NCBI GenBank assembly: GCA_026645575.1
Contig: JAPKMW010000015.1
Span: 1-64,000 of the forward strand
DNA length: 64,000 nucleotides
DNA from: Caldilineaceae bacterium
Lineage (GTDB): Bacteria > Chloroflexota > Anaerolineae > Caldilineales > Caldilineaceae
Direction: 5' to 3'
Shown: one piece after another, positions 17,256 through 26,063 of the stretch
How the letters are laid out: every line of letters starts with the position of its first letter
How positions within the stretch are numbered: position 1 is the stretch's first letter
Position numbers and translations under genes: made by a program
The notes under the pieces: model-generated
Databases searched by the model: none
Told to the model about the DNA's origin: nothing
The model's input: only the letters and a program-made list of their open reading frames with translations

Positions 17256-19259
17256 TCACGGCTTACGGTGCGCCCAGCCTTGGGTGATGCGATCCAATAC
17301 CATTGCCAGCAGGACAATTGCCAGCCCAGCTTCAATTCCGCGCCCCAACTGGTTGCGTGCCAGCCCCGTCACCGCTTCAAAGCCCAAGGCGCCGCCACCA
17401 ACCAGGCCAGCAATAATCACCATCGACAACACCATCATCACCGTCTGGTTGATGCCCAGCAGGATCGACGGGCGGGCCAGCGGCAATTGCACCTTACGCA
17501 ACTTCTGGCCGGCGGTGGAGCCAAAGACATCGGCGGCTTCAATCGTCGCCGCCGGCACCTGCTGAATGCCCAAGGTGGTGAGGCGGACAATTGGCGGCAA
17601 GGCGTAGAGAACGGAAGCAATCAGCCCAGGCACACGCCCCACATTAAAGAGCATAATGACCGGCACCAGATAGACAAATGGCGGAATGGTCTGGAGAAAA
17701 TCCAGGATCGGGCGTAGGATGGCTTCGACGAGTGGACTGCGCGCCGCCCAGATGCCCAGGGGAATGCCCAGCGCCACCGTCACCACCACGGCCACCAAAA
17801 CCTGGCTCAAGGTGTCCATACTCTGCGGCCACATGCCGACCAGACCCAGCGCCAGAATACTGAGGCCGGTAAAGAGGGCCAGTCGCCACCCGCCGGCTTG
17901 ATGACCCAACAGGGCAAAGAGCAGCACCACCAGCGGCCAGGGCAAGATCGCGGTAAGGAGGTCGCGCAGTGGGTTGAGGATGTAGATAATGGCAAAGTCA
18001 CTAAATGGCCCCGTGCCGATGGGCAGGTCGCCAATTTGATAGAGATTATCGCGCAGCCAGCGCACCCCATTGTCCACCGGCTCCCGGATCGAGAGCTGCC
18101 AGCCCTCCGGAAAGCTGCGCCCAATGCCGTTATCTGTCGTCACCAGCATCAACACCAGCACCACCACCAGCACCCCCGACCAGTAAACATAGTTTAAGAG
18201 CCAACCCGCCACATTTTGGTCAACATTCTGAAAGAGGTGACTCGGTGTACTGGACTTTGGACTCTGGACTTTGGACTCTGGACTTCCTTGACTAAAACCG
18301 TAGCTGATGCGGTCGAAGATGATGGCGAGGAAGACGATGGCTAACCCGGCTTCGAGGGCCTGGCCGACGCGTAAGCGTTGGAGACCGTCGAGAACTTCGC
18401 TGCCCAGGCCGCCGGCGCCGATCAGGGCGGCAATGACCACAATGCCCAGCGCCATCATGATTGTCTGGTTGACGCCAAGCAAAATGGAGGGCAACGCCAG
18501 CGGCAACTGCACTTTACGCAGTTTTTGCCCGCTGGTTGAGCCAAAGGCATCGGCGGCTTCAATCGCTTGTTCCGGCACCTGGCGAATGCCCAACGTGGTC
18601 AGGCGTATGGCCGGTGGTAGGGCATAGATCACGGTAGCGATGACACTAGGCGTGCGGGCAATGCCAAAAAAGAGAACTACCGGAATGAGATAGACAAAGG
18701 CCGGCATGGTCTGCATGGCGTCAAGCAGCGGCCGTAAAAAAGCTTCAAAACGGGGCGAGCGGGCCGCAAGAATGCCTAGGGGAATGCCAATCAGCAAGGT
18801 CACATTGACCGCCACTCCCATCAAGGCAAAGGTTTCCATGCTGGCCTCCCACAACCCAAAGAGACCCATGAGCAATAACCCCACGGTTGCCAGCAGCGCC
18901 AGCCGATGGCCGCCGGCTTTGTACCCAACCGCATAGAGCAGAATAAAGTGAACCGGCCAAGGCAACCAGAGCAAGAGCGTTTCGATGGTGCGTAACACTG
19001 TCTCCACCATTTCGCTAAAGGGGCGGAAACCATAGACAAAGAGCGGGTGGGTGGCGCGGTTGCCGATTACCCAGGATTGGAAACCATCAATCGGTTCTCT
19101 CAGGCCTAGATTCCAGTTTTCGGGAAAGCTGACGGTGTTTGGTGACAGAAAGCGCCAACCAATCGCAAGCAGTAGCAATCCGAGGAAGGCCAATCCATAA
19201 ACAGGTACGCGTGGCCGTTGTTCTTCAGCCGTGTGGGGTGGAAACGAAACAGCGCTCAT
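17256..19259 (-). CDS. Doubled ProW-type osmoprotectant ABC permease
   Basis: A 667-residue protein containing two complete permease domains of the glycine betaine/proline (ProW) type. Each has about five or six membrane helices and an EAA loop ([22 protein letters not shown] in the first; the same motif with one change in the second). The halves, roughly residues 80-335 and 410-660, are clearly paralogous. The linker near residues 325-345 is encoded by a TGGACTT heptamer array. The gene starts inside the last codons of the ATPase gene (4-bp overlap), so the two form one transporter. No substrate-binding protein gene is adjacent. Confidence 0.88.
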   Translation of the reverse strand: MSAVSFPPHTAEEQRPRVPVYGLAFLGLLLLAIGWRFLSPNTVSFPENWNLGLREPIDGFQSWVIGNRATHPLFVYGFRPFSEMVETVLRTIETLLLWLPWPVHFILLYAVGYKAGGHRLALLATVGLLLMGLFGLWEASMETFALMGVAVNVTLLIGIPLGILAARSPRFEAFLRPLLDAMQTMPAFVYLIPVVLFFGIARTPSVIATVIYALPPAIRLTTLGIRQVPEQAIEAADAFGSTSGQKLRKVQLPLALPSILLGVNQTIMMALGIVVIAALIGAGGLGSEVLDGLQRLRVGQALEAGLAIVFLAIIFDRISYGFSQGSPESKVQSPKSSTPSHLFQNVDQNVAGWLLNYVYWSGVLVVVLVLMLVTTDNGIGRSFPEGWQLSIREPVDNGVRWLRDNLYQIGDLPIGTGPFSDFAIIYILNPLRDLLTAILPWPLVVLLFALLGHQAGGWRLALFTGLSILALGLVGMWPQSMDTLSQVLVAVVVTVALGIPLGIWAARSPLVEAILRPILDFLQTIPPFVYLVPVIMLFNVGRVPGLIASVLYALPPIVRLTTLGIQQVPAATIEAADVFGSTAGQKLRKVQLPLARPSILLGINQTVMMVLSMVIIAGLVGGGALGFEAVTGLARNQLGRGIEAGLAIVLLAMVLDRITQGWAHRKP
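18251..18285. repeat. Five tandem heptamers TGGACT(T/C) inside a coding sequence
   Basis: Positions 18251-18285 read as five consecutive 7-bp units alternating TGGACTT and TGGACTC. On the minus strand they are translated as Ser/Lys/Pro-rich linker residues ([10 protein letters not shown]) between two permease domains. The same unit lies between genes at 3823-3850. Five heptamers are 35 bp, so the insertion must have been balanced by neighbouring bases to keep the frame. Confidence 0.9.
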
Positions 19260-20305
19260 AAGGCAGCTCCATCGCGGCTGAGGGCCAACATGACGGTTCG
19301 CCGGTCCAGGCAGCCAACTACGGTCCCCCCTTCATCCACCACCGGGAGTTTGGCGTCCGTGTCTGCCAGAAGCGCCAGCAGGGCATCTAATTTTAGATTG
19401 GCGGCAATCGGGTGTTGTGTCACCCCCGGCTGGATTGGTTGCATGATTGATCGGGCGGTCAGTACACTGGTGCGCGGTACATCGCGCGTAAATTCGGCCA
19501 CATAGCTATTAACTGGCTTTAAGACCAACTCTTCGCTGCTGCCGACTTGGACAAATTCACCATCCTTCATAATGGCAATGCGTCCCCGCGCCGCGCCGGC
19601 CAGCTTGATCGCCTCGGCAAAGTCATGGGTGATGAAGATGATGGTTTTGTGGAGTTGCTGTTGGAGCTTGATCAGCTCGTCCTGCATTTCGCGGCGGATG
19701 AGCGGGTCGAGGGCGCTAAAGGGTTCGTCAAAGAGCATAATCTCCGGGTCAACGGCCAACGCCCGCGCCAGCCCCACCCGCTGTTGCATCCCGCCGCTCA
19801 ACTGGCCGGGATAATGCTGCTCCCAACCTTTGAGGTTGACCTGTTCGATCACGGTCTTAGCTTTCGCATGGCGCTCAGATTTCTTGACCCCCTGGATCTC
19901 CAAGCCGTAGGCTACATTATCGAGGATGCGCCGGTGAGGAAAGAGGCCGAAGTTTTGGAAGACCATGCTCATCTTGTGGCGACGCACCTGCCGCAGGGCA
20001 TTGTCATCCAGTTGGGCAATGTCTTCACCGTCGATAAAGACCTGTCCCCGCGTCGGCGCAATCAGGCGGGGCAGACAGCGCAGCAGGGTGCTTTTGCCAC
20101 TGCCGGACAGACCCATGACAATAAAAGTTTCGCCGGCGTGTACGTCAAACGAGATGTCGCGCACGGCGAGAACATGACCGCTCTGGCTCAACACGTCGCT
20201 TTTCGACGCGCCGGCATCCAACTGCGCCACAACTTGTTCCGGCTGTGGCCCGAACACTTTCCAGACTCCTTGACAACGAACTTTGATCGGTGGGGCGCTA
20301 CTCAC
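19256..20305 (-). CDS. ProV-type osmoprotectant ABC ATPase with CBS region
   Basis: Start chosen at GTG 20305, preceded by GAGAGG. An upstream extension to 20464 has no family similarity and overlaps a likely regulatory region. The 349-residue protein has Walker [10 protein letters not shown], signature [15 protein letters not shown] and Walker [16 protein letters not shown]-terminal CBS-like segment follows ([15 protein letters not shown] to [14 protein letters not shown]). In ProV/OpuA-type ATPases, CBS domains sense ionic strength. The spacing of [11 protein letters not shown] before the Walker motif is also ProV-like. It precedes and overlaps the doubled permease gene. Confidence 0.9.
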   Translation of the reverse strand: MSSAPPIKVRCQGVWKVFGPQPEQVVAQLDAGASKSDVLSQSGHVLAVRDISFDVHAGETFIVMGLSGSGKSTLLRCLPRLIAPTRGQVFIDGEDIAQLDDNALRQVRRHKMSMVFQNFGLFPHRRILDNVAYGLEIQGVKKSERHAKAKTVIEQVNLKGWEQHYPGQLSGGMQQRVGLARALAVDPEIMLFDEPFSALDPLIRREMQDELIKLQQQLHKTIIFITHDFAEAIKLAGAARGRIAIMKDGEFVQVGSSEELVLKPVNSYVAEFTRDVPRTSVLTARSIMQPIQPGVTQHPIAANLKLDALLALLADTDAKLPVVDEGGTVVGCLDRRTVMLALSRDGAAL

Positions 20306-20443
20306 GGCTGGTTTCCTCTCTACTTGGGATGAGTTCGCCGCTATTATAGCATAGGTTGTGTGGGATGCCGATCCGCGCACAAGAAAAATAGAATTTATGC
20401 TGCCCGCCTTGCACTTGCTGCTGAGGACAGATATAATGCTCCT

Positions 20444-20719
20444 ATGGCAAATGCCATCATTCATGACGCAGTGAAAAAAGCATTAGTGAACGCTGCCTTG
20501 CGCCATGAAACGGCGCGGGCTGTCCTGGCGATGACGGCGCCGGACGTGACGCTGATCCCTGAAGCCATTGTTCAATGGGTGCGTTGGCCCAACGGTCAGC
20601 GCCCATTGCTGGCCCGCTTTTTTTACGAAGTGCGGCGCAATTGGGGCTGGTTGCTCAATCAAGCGAAAGTGATCATGCAACCTTCTTCGTTATTCAGCAT
20701 CACTGCCGCCATTGGTTAG
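20444..20719 (+). CDS. Small protein of unknown function
   Basis: A 91-residue ORF starting at ATG 20444 (MANAIIHDAVKKAL). It has a helical N-terminus, a central VQWVRWPNGQRPLLARFFYEV segment in part, and no signal peptide. An upstream in-frame extension to 20360 reads through the ProV upstream region and is not preferred. The first 15 residues loosely resemble XisH-type proteins (xHxAVKxAL), but the rest does not, so no family is assigned. It converges on the YdeI-like gene with a 20-bp overlap. It may be spurious. Confidence 0.4.
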   Translation: MANAIIHDAVKKALVNAALRHETARAVLAMTAPDVTLIPEAIVQWVRWPNGQRPLLARFFYEVRRNWGWLLNQAKVIMQPSSLFSITAAIG

Positions 20720-21284
20720 CACGCTTGTTTTCCGCTGCCAATGTTGCTGTTTCGGTAATCCGCTTTGTGCGCGTAGCAGGGGTTTTGGCTGCGGCAATCC
20801 ACTCTAAAATCCCCCGCTTCACGGAACGGGGAAAGGCATCAAAATAGGCTGTCGCTGTGGGATAACTCGCCAGCGCTTCGACTAGATCGGGCGGCACTTC
20901 CAGGGCTTCGATGCTATCCAGCGCGGTCCAGGCGCCGTCAGCTTTGGCGGCTTCGACTTTGGCGAGACCGGCGGTAGTCATCAATCCGGCGGCCAGTAGT
21001 TTTTCCACCCGCTCCTTGTTTGGCTTCGACCAGCCTGTGCCTCCCTTGCGCGGGGCAAACCAAAGCAAGGAGCGTTCCTCGTCCAGCTTGTTGGGCTTGC
21101 TATCGATCCAGCCGAAGCAGAGCGCTTCTTCCACCGCTTCGTCATACTCAAAACGCGGCTTGCCGGTCGCTTTTTTATAACTTACTAGCCAGACGCCTTC
21201 GGCGCGGGTATGATTCTCGGCTAACCACGCCCGCCACTCGGCGCGCGAGAGAGGATGGACGGAATTGGGTGGCGCTTCTTTCAT
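20700..21284 (-). CDS. YdeI/OmpD-associated family protein
   Basis: Start set at ATG 21284, which has AGGAGTG upstream; the longer frame to 21374 runs into repeat-like DNA. The 194-residue protein carries family landmarks: SRAEWRAWLAENH, the VWLVSYKKATGKP block, CFGWIDSKPNKLDE, FAPRKGGTGWSKPNKERVE, and the C-terminal segment with FPRSVKRGILEWIAAAKTP. Members are small cytoplasmic proteins linked to bacteriocin or peptide resistance in some bacteria; the biochemical role is unclear. Confidence 0.85.
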   Translation of the reverse strand: MKEAPPNSVHPLSRAEWRAWLAENHTRAEGVWLVSYKKATGKPRFEYDEAVEEALCFGWIDSKPNKLDEERSLLWFAPRKGGTGWSKPNKERVEKLLAAGLMTTAGLAKVEAAKADGAWTALDSIEALEVPPDLVEALASYPTATAYFDAFPRSVKRGILEWIAAAKTPATRTKRITETATLAAENKRANQWRQ

Positions 21285-21398
21285 AACACTCCTGAGTATA
21301 ATTGCCAGGACGCGGTGCGTCCAGCCGTCATTCCGCCGCGGAGCAGCGGAACGAGCAAACGGTTCACGCAACACGAATCACGCATCAACCAAGCCAAT

Positions 21399-21475
21399 TA
21401 TACTGATGAGCAGCACAAGAAGTAACCCATTACTCGTGTAAAACGTGTTACTTCTTGGCGCTCGTTAGTATAATC
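21399..21475. repeat. Imperfect inverted repeat of about 29 bp
   Basis: TTATACTGATGAGC plus AAGAAGTAAC pair with GTTACTTCTT plus GCTCGTTAGTATAA (arms 21399-21426 and 21447-21475). It lies in the 367-bp gap between two minus-strand genes. Just upstream, at 21362-21385, are GCGTGAA/CGTGTT-type heptamer remnants like those at 24423 and 50814. Confidence 0.65.
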
Positions 21476-21566
21476 CCATCAAACGCCGCCGACCACCGCT
21501 GTTGTAACAGTCGTGGGTGGAAAGTGGCGTAAGTAAAAGGAGGATTGACGACCAACCATCGGGGGT

Positions 21567-21649
21567 TCCTTTGTTCCGTAGGAACACTTGCGTTTAGCGC
21601 ACATCGTTTTCGCTTGCCCTAACCGCAGGCGCTCCTATGGGGCAAAGGA
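21567..21649. repeat. 31-bp imperfect hairpin, GTAGGGAC family, after the YceI gene
   Basis: Arms 21567-21597 and 21619-21649 pair over 31 bp with several mismatches. The motif order (CCGTAGGAAC, TTGCGTTTAG) matches the near-perfect palindrome at 28866-28917 and the hairpin at 48182-48269. It abuts the 3' end of the YceI gene (stop at 21652), so it may also end that transcript. Confidence 0.65.
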
Positions 21650-21651
21650 CA

Positions 21652-22410
21652 CTAACCCTTCTTGGCAACCAGCGTGACGGTCATTTCCATATCATCGCTG
21701 ATCAAATTATCACCCAATCCCGAGAAGAAAGCCGCCGAGTTATAGCGAACATCAAAGTCGGCGCGATTGACCACAATTTCCGCTGTCCCAGTCAAGGTGT
21801 CATCGGCAACGACGACATCGGTTACAAATTCGATCTCTTTGGTTGTCTCTTTGATGGTCAGATCGGCTTTGACCTGGTATTGATTTTCCACTCCGGTCGG
21901 TTCGGCGGATTTTAAGACCAGTTGGGCGGTCGGGTAGGTGGCGACGCCAAAGAAGTCATCGGATGAAAGGTGACCAACTAGCTGTTCGGCCATACCGCCG
22001 CTCTGGCTGGTAGTGGCAATCGAAGCCATGTCGATGACAATGGTCCCTGCCACCAACTGATCGCCGGTAAAGCTCATCTGCCCTTCGGCTATGTTGACAG
22101 TGCCACTCTCGGACGCGCCAATCGGCTTAGAGCCATACCATTCGACCTTGCTGGCGGCAGTATCAACGACATAGGTGGCGGCTTCCCCTTCGGCGGCTGT
22201 GGTTTCGGCAGCACTTTCCGCTGCCGGGGTGGCGGTGGCTTCCTCCGCCGGTTCGGCGGTTGGCTCCTCGGCCGGGGCTTCGGTGGGGGTTGCTTCGGCA
22301 GCGGCTGGGGCTTCTGCCGCTGGTTCCGTTGTGGCTGCCGGGGCCGCACATGCGGTAAAGAGCAAGGTAAAGACCAACAGCAACGGCGCAACGAATTTTG
22401 GCAACTTCAT
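21652..22410 (-). CDS. YceI-family lipoprotein
   Basis: A 252-residue protein. The signal peptide ends in a lipobox-like LFTAC with lipidated Cys at residue 21. An Ala/Glu/Pro/Thr linker follows to about residue 75, then a complete YceI lipocalin-like beta-barrel (YVVDTAASKVEW, HLSSDDFF, AQLVLKSAE, VKADLTIKETTKEIEF, DMEMTVTLVAKKG). YceI proteins bind isoprenoid-like lipids in a periplasmic or surface position. Here the domain is tethered to the membrane. The gene stands alone. Confidence 0.9.
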   Translation of the reverse strand: MKLPKFVAPLLLVFTLLFTACAAPAATTEPAAEAPAAAEATPTEAPAEEPTAEPAEEATATPAAESAAETTAAEGEAATYVVDTAASKVEWYGSKPIGASESGTVNIAEGQMSFTGDQLVAGTIVIDMASIATTSQSGGMAEQLVGHLSSDDFFGVATYPTAQLVLKSAEPTGVENQYQVKADLTIKETTKEIEFVTDVVVADDTLTGTAEIVVNRADFDVRYNSAAFFSGLGDNLISDDMEMTVTLVAKKG

Positions 22411-22760
22411 AACTTCAACTTCCTTTCTGATGCTTCTGTTTGCTAAAGAACATTGGAGAACCTACATTGGTTGTAAGCCCTTTTGGTGGCGATGGGGTGG
22501 AGATCGCACCGCAGCAGTTTCCGCGCAGAAGATGAGAAAAGCATGAAAATGTGCAAAGTAGCAGATGAGTTAATGGGTTTGCGTCCAGCGTATAATAGGG
22601 TAGCTGCCGTCCATGCCTGAGCAGTTAACGCTTAATTCACACTAGCTGGGTGATTTTCGCAACAAGCAATTTGCTACTTTGTCGCTACACAGGTATGCTG
22701 AAATGCAAGGGATGACGAGCAAAGGCAACAGTCCTAGAACACACCCAAGATCGGAAGTTT
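22411..22760. other. Intergenic region between divergent yceI-like and chrA-like genes
   Basis: About 350 bp with no convincing ORF or large inverted repeat. A perfect TATAAT at 22591-22596 is the best promoter element for the chromate transporter gene, but no good -35 box lies at the right distance. The remainder shows nothing recognisable. Confidence 0.4.
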
Positions 22761-23999
22761 ATGAGTCAAGCCGTACAATCGACGACAACGGTGGCGGCGC
22801 CAGAGCCGCAGATTCCCTACGAGTCCTATGGGCGGCTCTTTCGCCGCTTTTTGCGTTTCGGCCTACTGGCCTGGGGCGGACCCGTGGCGCAGATCGGTAT
22901 GATCCGCCAGGAATTGGTGGATGAAGAGCGTTGGGTGAGCAATGCCCGCTTTAATCGCGTGCTGGCGGTCTACCAGATTCTCCCCGGCCCCGAAGCGCAT
23001 GAACTGTGCGTCTACTTTGGCATGGTCGCGCGCGGGCGGATTGGCGGCTTGCTGGCCGGGCTGGGCTTTATGCTACCAGGGTTGCTCTTGATGTTGCTCC
23101 TCTCCTGGTTCTATGTCACCTATGGCGTAACCTCGGCGCTCTTTGTGGCGGCGTTTACCGGGATGCAAGCGGCGGTGGGTGCACTCATTGTAAGGGCCGT
23201 GCATCGCATTGGCGGCCACGCATTGTATGATCGCTGGCTCTGGGCCATTGCCATTGGGGCCAGCATTGCCCATCTGGTCGGGGTCAACTTTGTCATCATC
23301 CTGGCCGGCGCTGGCGTGGTCTACGCATTCTATAAACGGCAGCAGCCGACCCTGGCGGGGAGCGTTGGTCTGGTAGTCTTTATGGGTGCGCTGGCCTGGG
23401 TCTGGTGGCAGCGCGGTTTGACCTTACCTGGCACTGACGTGATAATCCAATCAACAGCGACTGTAGCGCCTTCGTTGATAACGCTCTTCGCCAGTGGCTT
23501 GCGCAGCGGCCTACTCACCTTTGGCGGTGCGTATACGGTGCTTTCCTATTTGCAGCATGATGCCGTGGTCAGCGGGCAATGGATGACTAACGCCCAGTTT
23601 CTCGACGGCGTTGCGCTGGCCGGCATCCTGCCCGCCCCGCTAGTCATCTTTGGCACCTTTGTCGGCTATATCGGCGGTGGCTTGCCGGGGGCGTTGCTGC
23701 TCACCGCCGGCATCTTTTTGCCCGCCTTTTCTTTTACGCTGATCGGTCACGACTATGTCGAGCGGCTCATTGCCAACGAAGCGCTCCATAGCCTGCTGGA
23801 TGGCGTCACGGCTGGCGTGGTGGGGTTGATTGCGGCGACAACGCTGATTTTGCTGCGTACAGCGATTACCGATCTGCCGGCATTGCTGATCTTTGCTGTG
23901 GCTCTTCTTGTTCTCTTCCGCTGGAAATCCAAAGCCAGCATTCCGGTGGTGGTGCTGGGCGCGGCGCTGGCGGGGTGGCTCTTTTCGGCGGTGGGTTGA
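22761..23999 (+). CDS. chrA: CHR-family chromate transporter (two-domain ChrA)
   Basis: A 412-residue membrane protein with two CHR domains. The N-terminal half has FGLLAWGGPVAQIGMIRQE and VYQILPGPEAHE; the C-terminal half has SGLLTFGGAYTVLSYLQHD and LAGILPAPLVIFGTFVGYIGGG (in part). Around ten membrane segments are visible. Long ChrA proteins export chromate or take up sulfate-like oxyanions. No chrB-type regulator is adjacent. Start: ATG at 22761 with GATCGGAAG upstream. Confidence 0.88.
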   Translation: MSQAVQSTTTVAAPEPQIPYESYGRLFRRFLRFGLLAWGGPVAQIGMIRQELVDEERWVSNARFNRVLAVYQILPGPEAHELCVYFGMVARGRIGGLLAGLGFMLPGLLLMLLLSWFYVTYGVTSALFVAAFTGMQAAVGALIVRAVHRIGGHALYDRWLWAIAIGASIAHLVGVNFVIILAGAGVVYAFYKRQQPTLAGSVGLVVFMGALAWVWWQRGLTLPGTDVIIQSTATVAPSLITLFASGLRSGLLTFGGAYTVLSYLQHDAVVSGQWMTNAQFLDGVALAGILPAPLVIFGTFVGYIGGGLPGALLLTAGIFLPAFSFTLIGHDYVERLIANEALHSLLDGVTAGVVGLIAATTLILLRTAITDLPALLIFAVALLVLFRWKSKASIPVVVLGAALAGWLFSAVG

Positions 24000-24000
24000 C

Positions 24001-24055
24001 AGACGCGGATTTAGGTGGCGCGGATTTTTACCCTTTTACGAGAAAATCCGCGTCT
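24001..24055. repeat. ACGCGGATT-family hairpin
   Basis: AGACGCGGATTT (24001-24012) pairs perfectly with AAATCCGCGTCT (24044-24055). It lies between the convergent chrA stop and the end of the VOC pseudogene. The TTTAGGTGGCGCGGATT interior is shared with the copies at 5359-5436 and 25523-25596. Confidence 0.75.
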
Positions 24056-24390
24056 CTACCCTCGCCCCTCGAATAACTCCAACGGGTTGCCTGCCGGGTC
24101 TTCAGCTAGAATCTGCTTGCCGCCCGGTCCTTCAATGATCTCATTGCGGAATTTTAGGCCATTTTGCTTTAGCCCCTCGACCAGCGTCGCCAGATCCTCC
24201 ACCTCGATCACCAGCCGGCTCCAGCCGCCCGGCTCCGGTTGGCGATCATTGGGCGTGGGTTTGGCGGCAGAGGTTTGGGGGCCGCTCAACCATAACTTGA
24301 GGTCGCCTTTTTCGACAATGGCAAAGGCGGGACCCCACCGTTCAGCCAGGCTAAAGCCCAATCGTGGACGAGGTAGCGGACGGTAGCCAT
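24056..24390 (-). pseudogene. VOC-family protein gene broken by an out-of-frame deletion
   Basis: The main frame encodes a VOC/glyoxalase-like C-terminal portion (LGFSLAERWGPAFAIVEKG, then DLKLWLSGP, GWSRLVIEVEDL, AEDPAGNPLELFE). It lacks the N-terminal beta-alpha segment that carries the first metal ligand region. In another frame, just upstream, ATG 24390 has a strong AAGGAA site and encodes MATVRYLVHD, the expected VOC start. Roughly 11-12 codons between LVHD and LGF (the usual helix ending in FY) are missing, and the frame changes at the junction. This is seen in sequence; the missing length is inferred from typical family layout. Confidence 0.75.
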
Positions 24391-24422
24391 AGGAATGGTT
24401 CCTTTCTCGTGTGATTTGTGTT

Positions 24423-24443
24423 GCGTGAAGCGTGTTGCGTAAG
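24423..24443. repeat. GCGTGAA/GCGTGTT heptamer array
   Basis: Three consecutive heptamers GCGTGAA, GCGTGTT and GCGTAAG lie between the VOC pseudogene and the DUF1801 gene. The same units form hairpin arms at 50814-50834 and 50913-50936, and remnants occur at 21362-21385. Confidence 0.65.
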
Positions 24444-24461
24444 TGCATGACAATCAATGAG

Positions 24462-24884
24462 CTAATCGGTCGGGTTGGTGGCTTTCACGTGCGCCACCGA
24501 CTGGCTGACCAGTTCGCGCAACACAGCGAGATCAATGTCCTGAAGTTTTTTGATGTAGAGACAGGAACTGCCCGTCGAATGTTTGCCCAGGCGCGCCAGC
24601 AACGCATCATACTGGGCAAAACCGGCCATGATGTAAAGGGTTAAGTTCTGCTTGCGCGGCGAAAAGCCGACCAGCATCCAATCGGCTTCGCGCCCGCTGG
24701 CGTATTTGTAATGATAGCGGCCAAAGCCGACAATGCTCTCGCCCCACATGGTTGGCGCTTCACCGGTGACCTCTCCCATCAAGTGCAAAACTGTAAAGGC
24801 GTCCTGCCGTTTACGCTCATCGGCGATCCCATTGATGAAAGCCTCTACACTGGCATCGTTCTGTTTGGTCTTGAGTTCAGCCAT
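24462..24884 (-). CDS. DUF1801 (YdhG-like) protein
   Basis: A 140-residue protein with the DUF1801 layout. It has an N-terminal VEAFINGIADERKRQDA segment, the TGEAPTMWGESIVGFGRY core in which Trp and Gly are conserved, the NLTLYIMAGF strand, and a C-terminal KHSTGSSCLYIKKLQDID block. Some relatives act as iron chaperones, but function in most species is unknown. Start: ATG with AAAGGAG. It precedes the region of the DinB gene on the same strand. Confidence 0.88.
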   Translation of the reverse strand: MAELKTKQNDASVEAFINGIADERKRQDAFTVLHLMGEVTGEAPTMWGESIVGFGRYHYKYASGREADWMLVGFSPRKQNLTLYIMAGFAQYDALLARLGKHSTGSSCLYIKKLQDIDLAVLRELVSQSVAHVKATNPTD

Positions 24885-24911
24885 TGGTTGCTCCTTTCCG
24901 TTTTTCCTGCT

Positions 24912-25427
24912 TTACGCGTGCCGTTCGCTCATTTTACCCATGAGCAGATCCAGCAGATCGAGATCGCCCGGCGAATGGCCGCTATCGGTGAGATAGCGCG
25001 CCAGTTCCGTGCGATGTTGGGTGCTGTGATTGAGGAGATGGGCCAAGATGTGCCAGCGTTTGGCGCTTCGCGGCGATCCATCCGGGGCTGTACCCAGCGT
25101 AAGCGGTGTGCTGAGCGCAGCGGCGTCCAGGCTTTGCACGTAGGCGCGCAGCGTTGCCTGTTCGCCCAGCCAATAACTTTTGAGTTGCGCCAGATCGGCA
25201 AAGCTTTCCACTTCCCACAAAAGTTGGGGGGCGGGAATGCCCTGGGCAATCAGTCGCCAACTCCACTCGACATCGACCAGGTGGAGCAGCGTTTGCCAGG
25301 GTGTGTCGTGGTCGAGTGCTGCCGACGCGGTCAACTGTTGGGGTGGTAAGCGTGCAATGGTATCGAGAATGCGGCCATTCGCCCACTCGTTGTAACGGAT
25401 TAGATCCAATAGGGTGTCGCGGTCCAT
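24912..25427 (-). CDS. DinB-family protein
   Basis: A 171-residue four-helix-bundle protein. Metal-binding histidines are visible in LLHLVDVEW (near residue 49) and in the C-terminal HILAHLLNHSTQHRTEL, which fits the three-His DinB site. DinB-like proteins are thiol- or metal-dependent enzymes of mostly unknown substrate, often in stress or detoxification. Together with the DUF1801 gene 27 bp downstream it may form a small operon. Start: ATG at 25427 preceded by GCGAGGTGA. Confidence 0.9.
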   Translation of the reverse strand: MDRDTLLDLIRYNEWANGRILDTIARLPPQQLTASAALDHDTPWQTLLHLVDVEWSWRLIAQGIPAPQLLWEVESFADLAQLKSYWLGEQATLRAYVQSLDAAALSTPLTLGTAPDGSPRSAKRWHILAHLLNHSTQHRTELARYLTDSGHSPGDLDLLDLLMGKMSERHA

Positions 25428-25522
25428 CTATCACCTCGCTGGCTGCATAATTCACACCGCTTTATTGCGTTGGCCGCTATTATAAATGATCGAGGATGTT
25501 TCGTACAAATGTTCTGTGTAAG

Positions 25523-25596
25523 AGGGGCGCGGATTCAGGTTGTGCGGATCGTTGCAGGATGAGGGGATGATCCGCGTTATCAAAATCCGCGCCCCT
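25523..25596. repeat. ACGCGGATT-family hairpin
   Basis: AGGGGCGCGGATT (25523-25535) pairs perfectly with AATCCGCGCCCCT (25584-25596). Inner GCGGATC/GATCCGC segments extend the stem with mismatches. It lies immediately 3' of the DUF3303 gene (stop at 25604). Third copy of this family in the window. Confidence 0.75.
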
Positions 25597-25603
25597 AGCC
25601 TTG

Positions 25604-25888
25604 TCAAATCCTATCCAAATAGGGCGCGACCACCGTCCGTGTCTCTTTGCTGCTGACCACCGGGACAATTTCAAAGGTTGCGCCAAAGCCGCGCCACTGC
25701 AAGACCCACTCCTGGAAGAGCCGCAAGTCATCACATTCCATCAGTTGAAAACAGCGGCTAAAATTGGGTTCGACCCAACTGTCGATGTACTTCAACCCCT
25801 CCGGTAACATCCGCCCACCATCGCGTACTTGCCTGTAGATGGGCAGCATGTCGTTGTCTTTGAAACGTTCGATGAGCATGAAAAGCAT
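25604..25888 (-). CDS. DUF3303-type small protein
   Basis: A 94-residue protein, MLFMLIERFKDND at the start, with GRMLPEGLKYIDSWVEPN and the CFQLMECDD segment typical of the DUF3303 family. These are small dimeric alpha-beta barrel-like proteins of unknown role. Start: ATG 25888 with AAAGGAAACC upstream. No functional partner is clear from the neighbours. Confidence 0.8.
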   Translation of the reverse strand: MLFMLIERFKDNDMLPIYRQVRDGGRMLPEGLKYIDSWVEPNFSRCFQLMECDDLRLFQEWVLQWRGFGATFEIVPVVSSKETRTVVAPYLDRI

Positions 25889-25908
25889 GGTCGGTTTCCT
25901 TTTGTGTC

Positions 25909-26052
25909 GTGAATGTCAAGGACACCGTCAAAACCTTCATCACCGACCTGATCGAACGCCGCCGCAACCAACGCCCACCGACCATCCGCGTCGAGGCCGT
26001 GCGCCAACCGGGCGGTGCGGTGTTGTTGATCGTCCATGAGGAGAAAGCCTGA
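25909..26052 (+). pseudogene. Fragment resembling the C-terminal end of a larger protein
   Basis: A 47-codon open frame starting at GTG 25909 reads VKDTVKTFITDLIERRRNQ, then PPTIRVEAVRQPGG and VLLIVHEEKA before TGA at 26050-26052. Beta-strand spacing around IRVEAV and AVLLIVHEE is like the end of an AlbA_2-type ATP/DNA-binding domain. It has no ribosome-binding site and no upstream portion, so it is most likely a gene remnant left by a rearrangement. Family assignment is tentative. Confidence 0.35.
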
Positions 26053-26063
26053 GTGGGAGTTAC

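Noticed and set aside
19256..20464. Longer start for the ProV-type ATPase at 20464
   Set aside because: The added 53 residues have no family similarity, while GTG 20305 has a clear GAGAGG site and gives a normal length.
20444..20719. XisH-like identity for the small protein at 20444
   Set aside because: Only the first 15 residues are loosely similar. No XisI partner follows and the rest does not fit.
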